From an uncultured Solirubrobacteraceae bacterium (GTDB taxonomy: Bacteria > Actinomycetota > Thermoleophilia > Solirubrobacterales > Solirubrobacteraceae), in contig CADCVT010000398.1 of the NCBI GenBank assembly GCA_902806215.1, forward strand, positions 1-17,652: a stretch of DNA of 17,652 bases, in the 5' to 3' direction. Below the pieces are notes generated by a model. It was not told the DNA's origin. It ran no database searches and saw only the letters and a list, made by a program, of their open reading frames with translations. Of this stretch, positions 14,682-17,652 are shown in pieces. The translations under genes were made by a program, and so were the position numbers. Position 1 is the stretch's first letter. The number at the start of each line of letters is the position of its first letter.

Positions 14682-15323
14682 ATGAGCGCGGAGTCGGAGA
14701 AGGAGGCCGCGGCACGAGCGGCAGCGGCCCTCGTGCGCGACGGAATGACCGTCGGGCTCGGGACGGGCTCGACCGTCAAGCACTTCGTGATCGCGCTCGC
14801 CGAGCGCGGCCTGCGGAACCTGCGCTGCGTGGCGACGTCGCCGGCCACCGAGGAGCAGGCGCGCGGCCTCGGGCTGCCGGTCGAGGAGTTCGACCGGCTC
14901 GAGCGACTCGACATCGCCGTCGACGGCGCCGACCAGATCGCCCCCGACGGCTGGATCGTCAAGGGCGGCGGCGGTGCGCACACGCGCGAGAAGATCGTCG
15001 CGGCGGCGTCCAACCGCTTCGTCGTGATCGCCGACGCGTCGAAGGTCGTCGACGCCCTGCGGGCCCCGATCCCGCTGGAGATCCTGCCCTACGGCGCCAC
15101 GGCCACGCTCGCCGCGCTGCACCCGGCGCTGCCGCGCGACGCTCCCCCGTCCCCCGACGGCGGCCTCATCGCCGACTTCCACGGCGACGTGTCCGACCCC
15201 GACGCGCTGGCGGCGCGCCTCTCGGCGATGCCCGGCATCGTCGACCACGGCCTCTTCCCGCCGTCGCTGACGAGCGACGTGATCATCGCCCGCGGCGGCG
15301 AGATCGAGCGCCGCGCGCGCTAG
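14682..15323 (+). CDS. rpiA: Ribose-5-phosphate isomerase A
   Basis: RpiA interconverts ribose 5-phosphate and ribulose 5-phosphate in the non-oxidative pentose phosphate pathway, in the cytosol. The phosphate-binding motif VGLGTGST is at 24-31, CVATSPATEEQA at 49-60, DGADQI at 81-86 and KGGGGAHTREKI at 94-105. The residues matching the E. coli active site fall at the same numbers: Asp81, Asp84, Lys94 and Glu103. The C-terminal part keeps ADFHGDVSDPDALAARLSAMPGIVDHGLF, the usual second signature, and the 213-residue length is slightly short but complete. ATG 14682 follows the M48 gene by 13 bp, with a modest AGGGT upstream at about 10 nt spacing. The stop shares the palindrome CTAG with the stop of the convergent methyltransferase gene. 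Confidence 0.95.
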   Translation: MSAESEKEAAARAAAALVRDGMTVGLGTGSTVKHFVIALAERGLRNLRCVATSPATEEQARGLGLPVEEFDRLERLDIAVDGADQIAPDGWIVKGGGGAHTREKIVAAASNRFVVIADASKVVDALRAPIPLEILPYGATATLAALHPALPRDAPPSPDGGLIADFHGDVSDPDALAARLSAMPGIVDHGLFPPSLTSDVIIARGGEIERRAR

Positions 15324-16726
15324 TCGTCGTCGGGCTCGTCGCTCGCGGCCGGTGCCGCGGGCGCCGGGCCGGTCTGCTCGAGCAGCGCGACGCACTCGAT
15401 GTGGTGCGTCTGGGGGAACATGTCGACCGGCCGGACCTTCGTCAGCTTGTAGCCCGCCTCGGCGAGCTGCGCCGCGTTGGGCGCGAGCGTCGTCGGGTTG
15501 CACGACACGTAGACGATGCGCTTGGGCGACGTCTCGATGATGCGGCGCACGATCTTGTTCGACAGGCCGGCGCGCGGCGGGTCGATCACCATGACGTCCG
15601 GGCGGCCGGCCTGCTCGGCGAGGTCGCGCAGCGCCAGGCGCACGTCCCCGGCGAAGAACTTCGCGTTCTCGACGCCGTTGCGGTGCGCGTTGCCGATCGC
15701 GTCGGCGATCGCCTCCGGCACCACCTCGAGGCCCCAGATCTCGCCGGCCCGCGGCGCGAGCGCGAGACCGATCGTGCCCATGCCGCAGTAGAGGTCATAC
15801 ACCCGCTCCCACCCATGGAGGTCGGCGTACTCGCCGGCGATCTCGTAGAGCGTCTCCGCCATCTCGGTGTTCGTCTGGAAGAACGCCTCGGGCGAGATCC
15901 GGTACTCCAGGCCGCCGAGCTCCTCGCGCAGCTGCGGAGCGCCCGCGAGGTGGTCGGTCTCGCCGCCGGCGGTCGTCTCGCCGACGCCCTGGATGCGCGT
16001 CCAGATCACGCCGGCGCCGGACGCGGCGTTCTCGAAGCCCGCCTCGTCGAAGCGGCCCTCGCTCGTGACGAGCCGGACCTGGAGGTCGCCGGTGCGGCGC
16101 CCTTCGCGGACGACGAGGTTGCGCAGGAAGCCCTGCTGCGTGCGCCGGTCGTACGGCTCGAGCTCGGCGGCGCGCGCCCACTCGACGACGCTGCGGCGCA
16201 CCTCGTTCACGCGCTCGGAGGCCAGCACGTCGTCCTCGACGTGGACGATCTGCTCCCACGAGCCGGGCCGGTGGAAGCCGCACACGAGCGCGCCGTCCTC
16301 GCCCTTGCCCCACGAGTACTCGAGCTTGTTGCGGTAGCGCCACTGGTCGGCGGCGGGCACGATCGGCTCGACGACGTAGTCGGTCAGGTGGCCGATGCGG
16401 CGCAGCGCGTCGTCGACCTGCTCGGTCTTGACCTCGAGCTGCTTCTCGTACGGCAGCACCTGCCACGGGATCCCCGGGTGCTCGGGCGCACGCGGGTCGA
16501 TGCGGTCGGGCGACGGCTCGACGACCTCGACGGTCCGCGCCTCGGCGTAGGCGCGCTTGCGCTTCGTGACGACGGCGCGGACGCGGTCGCCCGGCACGGC
16601 GCCTGAGACGAAGACGACGTAGCCCTCCAGCCGCGCGACGCCGGCGCCGCCGTAGGCGAGGGTGTCGATCGTCAGATCGAGCTCGTCGCCGCGCTGCGGC
16701 TTGGTGACCGGCGTGGACGCGGACAT
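15320..16726 (-). CDS. TRAM-domain RNA uracil-C5 methyltransferase (TrmA/RlmD family)
   Basis: This 468-residue SAM-dependent enzyme of the TrmA/RlmD/RumA family makes 5-methyluridine in tRNA or rRNA. An N-terminal TRAM domain (10-70: LTIDTLAYGGAGVARLEGYVVFV, PGDRVRAVV) binds RNA. The methyltransferase core has FFQTN (282-286), SAM motif DLYCGMGTIGL (311-321), DPPRAGL (382-388), the catalytic cysteine Cys409 in VYVSCNPTTL, and Glu444 in HHIECVALLE. The four Fe-S cysteines of RlmD are missing. The CGGC-type block is replaced by PEHPGIPWQVLPYEKQL (81-97), and the fourth position reads VEDDVL (163-168). It therefore lacks the cluster, like TrmA in that respect, so I assign the family but not the target base. 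The ATG is at 16726 with only a poorly spaced GAGG. The C-terminus (451-468) is a Pro/Ala/Asp-rich tail. Confidence 0.9.
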   Translation of the reverse strand: MSASTPVTKPQRGDELDLTIDTLAYGGAGVARLEGYVVFVSGAVPGDRVRAVVTKRKRAYAEARTVEVVEPSPDRIDPRAPEHPGIPWQVLPYEKQLEVKTEQVDDALRRIGHLTDYVVEPIVPAADQWRYRNKLEYSWGKGEDGALVCGFHRPGSWEQIVHVEDDVLASERVNEVRRSVVEWARAAELEPYDRRTQQGFLRNLVVREGRRTGDLQVRLVTSEGRFDEAGFENAASGAGVIWTRIQGVGETTAGGETDHLAGAPQLREELGGLEYRISPEAFFQTNTEMAETLYEIAGEYADLHGWERVYDLYCGMGTIGLALAPRAGEIWGLEVVPEAIADAIGNAHRNGVENAKFFAGDVRLALRDLAEQAGRPDVMVIDPPRAGLSNKIVRRIIETSPKRIVYVSCNPTTLAPNAAQLAEAGYKLTKVRPVDMFPQTHHIECVALLEQTGPAPAAPAASDEPDDD

Positions 16727-16736
16727 GCCTCAAGAC

Positions 16737-16770
16737 GGTAGCGGCGCGCCCGCGCGGCGCCGCAGCTACC
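16737..16770 (-). terminator. GC-rich hairpin between two minus-strand genes
   Basis: Perfect arms GCGGCGC (16741-16747) and GCGCCGC (16757-16763) surround a 9-nt loop. Flanking GGTA (16737-16740) and TACC (16767-16770) can extend the stem across a 3-nt bulge. It overlaps the stop of the phasin-like gene and lies 11 bp before the methyltransferase start. There is no T-tract, so termination is only a possibility. Confidence 0.4.
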
Positions 16771-17209
16771 TCAGGCGCTTCTCGACGGCGTTCAGGACCG
16801 ACTTGCGGTTCGCGTTCTTCTTCTCGTAGTCGAGGACCTGCCGGAGGTCGCCCTCCTCGAGACCCTCGAGACGGCCGTTGATCTGCGCGGCGGTGAGATC
16901 GTCGTAGTCCTCGATCGGGAACGCCGGGCTGCCATCGCCCTTCAGGCCGCGCACGGCGCGGCCGACGGTGCTGCCACCGGGGATGAGCTGCTCGAAGCGG
17001 GCGAGGACGTCGTCGCTCTGCTGGCGACCGAGCTCCATGAAGCGGTCGACGAGCTCCTCCGCGTCGGCGCGCGTGATCCGCCCGCGCCGCACGGCGTCGT
17101 CGAGCGTCTCGCGGACCCGCTCGCGCGGGAGCACGAGGAACGTGCGCAGCGCCTCGATGGCCGACCGTTCGTCGTCCGTCGGAGGTGCGGCCTTCTTCGG
17201 CTGCGGCAT
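16766..17209 (-). CDS. Phasin-like helical protein of unknown function
   Basis: This 147-residue, highly charged, cysteine-free, helical protein has no catalytic motif. The first half resembles phasin/polyhydroxyalkanoate-granule-associated proteins: a basic, Pro-rich start, then RERVRETLDDAVRRGRITRADAEELVDRFMELGRQQSDDVLARFEQLI, two long amphipathic helices joined at RGRITRADAEEL. The second half (PIEDYDDLTAAQINGRLEGL...VLDYEKKNANRKSVLNAVEKRL) looks like a small helical module that I associate with actinobacterial proteins of unknown role. A GTG at 17227 is possible, but ATG 17209 is better placed behind AGGGTGG (17215-17221) at 5-nt spacing. It follows the partial upstream gene by 21 bp on the same strand, suggesting co-transcription. 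Granule or envelope association is a guess by similarity only. Confidence 0.75.
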   Translation of the reverse strand: MPQPKKAAPPTDDERSAIEALRTFLVLPRERVRETLDDAVRRGRITRADAEELVDRFMELGRQQSDDVLARFEQLIPGGSTVGRAVRGLKGDGSPAFPIEDYDDLTAAQINGRLEGLEEGDLRQVLDYEKKNANRKSVLNAVEKRLR

Positions 17210-17214
17210 GGCAG

Positions 17215-17221
17215 CCACCCT
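17215..17221 (-). promoter_or_regulatory. Ribosome binding site choosing the ATG at 17209
   Basis: AGGGTGG on the minus strand lies 5 nt before ATG 17209. The alternative GTG at 17227 has no comparable site, and this sequence would fall inside its coding region. Confidence 0.55.
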
Positions 17222-17230
17222 ACCCACCGA

Positions 17231-17652
17231 TCAACGGAGGGCTGCCCGCAGGAGCGGCGCGAGGCGGCGCGGGTTGCGTGCCAGCCGCCGGTCGAACACC
17301 ACGATCGCGGTGACGCGGCCGTTGCGGACGCGCATCGCGATCCGCGATCGCTTGTAGGGCCGGTACAGCCCACGCGCCAGCCGCGACGTGCGCGGGTAGG
17401 CGCGACGGATCGCCGACAGCGGGCGCCCCGGCCAGGCCTTGTTGGCGCGGTAGCCGTGCGCGGTGGCGACGACGAACTGCACCCGGCCGCCGTTGAGGAC
17501 CGTGATGAGCCGCCCGCCTCCGGTCACGCACCGCGTCAGGCGGGTGATGCCGCGCTTCTTCGACACGCGGGAGCCGATGCGCGCGATGCGGCCGTACCCG
17601 CGCGACGTCAGGCGCCCGTTCTCCGGAAGGCAGACCTGGCGCCGCCTCGTGG
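17231..17652 (-). CDS. 3' part of an unrecognised Arg-rich protein gene
   Basis: The minus-strand frame is open from the right window edge to TGA at 17231-17233. A GTG at 17566 would give 111 residues, but the frame upstream of it (QVCLPENGRLTSRGYGRIARIGSR) also reads as plausible protein, so the gene probably begins outside the window. The visible product of about 139 residues is strongly basic. It carries single cysteines in QVCLPENG and RCVTGGGRL, then alternating beta-strand-like stretches (GGRVQFVVATAHGYRANKAWPG, NGRVTAIVVFDRRLA). The pattern Cys-x-x-GGG, hydrophobic strand, AWPGRPL, Arg-rich stretch, then GRV strand recalls secreted actinobacterial proteins of unknown function, but I cannot name the family. 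It lies 21 bp upstream of the phasin-like gene on the same strand. Confidence 0.6.
   Translation of the reverse strand, partial: TRRRQVCLPENGRLTSRGYGRIARIGSRVSKKRGITRLTRCVTGGGRLITVLNGGRVQFVVATAHGYRANKAWPGRPLSAIRRAYPRTSRLARGLYRPYKRSRIAMRVRNGRVTAIVVFDRRLARNPRRLAPLLRAALR

Noticed and set aside
1..17652. tRNA or rRNA genes
   Set aside because: I saw no cloverleaf-like segment with a TTCGA-type loop, nor any conserved rRNA stretch, and no gap is large enough for rRNA.

Overview
The window is a very GC-rich, tightly packed bacterial chromosome segment, most likely from an actinobacterium. The Thermoleophilia/Solirubrobacterales group is my best guess. This rests on strong G/C third-position bias with long antisense shadow frames, GTG starts, an actinobacterial-style helical protein and several families that I associate with that group. 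It is an inference from style, not from a marker gene. I see no rRNA, tRNA, CRISPR array, insertion sequence or phage gene. No gap between genes exceeds about 105 bases.

Layout. The left edge (2-1651, +) holds the 3' part of an HD-domain phosphohydrolase whose GC content is visibly lower than that of its neighbours. It is followed by a fusion of a degenerate GT-B glycosyltransferase and an intact PHP metallohydrolase (1682-3559, +), a divergent iron-sulfur uracil-DNA-glycosylase-superfamily protein (3607-4212, +), an integral membrane protein overlapping it (4185-4895, +), and a 59-residue Cys/His zinc-binding candidate (4906-5085, +). Convergent to these is a secreted beta-propeller protein with FlgD-type Ig modules (5090-7138, -). 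It shares a 78-bp divergent promoter region with an FtsH protease (7217-9154, +). ftsH is translationally coupled by ATGA to a large surface protein combining BNR-type repeats, an integrin-like vWA domain, Pro/Ser/Ala stretches and a C-terminal membrane anchor (9151-12195, +). A tandem pair of nested palindromes (12202-12289) separates this from ridA (12302-12697, +).

The right third is housekeeping: a zinc-independent quinone oxidoreductase (12681-13625, -), a head-to-head M48 metallopeptidase (13637-14668, +), ribose-5-phosphate isomerase A (14682-15323, +), a TRAM-domain RNA uracil-C5 methyltransferase lacking the usual Fe-S cysteines (15320-16726, -), a phasin-like helical protein (16766-17209, -), and the 3' part of an unrecognised gene running off the right edge (17231-17652, -).

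Gene cooperation is clearest for the ftsH-vWA pair, a membrane protease with a membrane-anchored surface receptor-like protein, and for the packed + strand run 1682-5085. The most unusual items are the pseudo-glycosyltransferase/PHP fusion, the propeller-vWA surface protein coupled to an FtsH with a changed pore residue, the His-rich secreted propeller, the UDG-like protein lacking canonical catalytic motifs, and the nested-palindrome tandem repeat.
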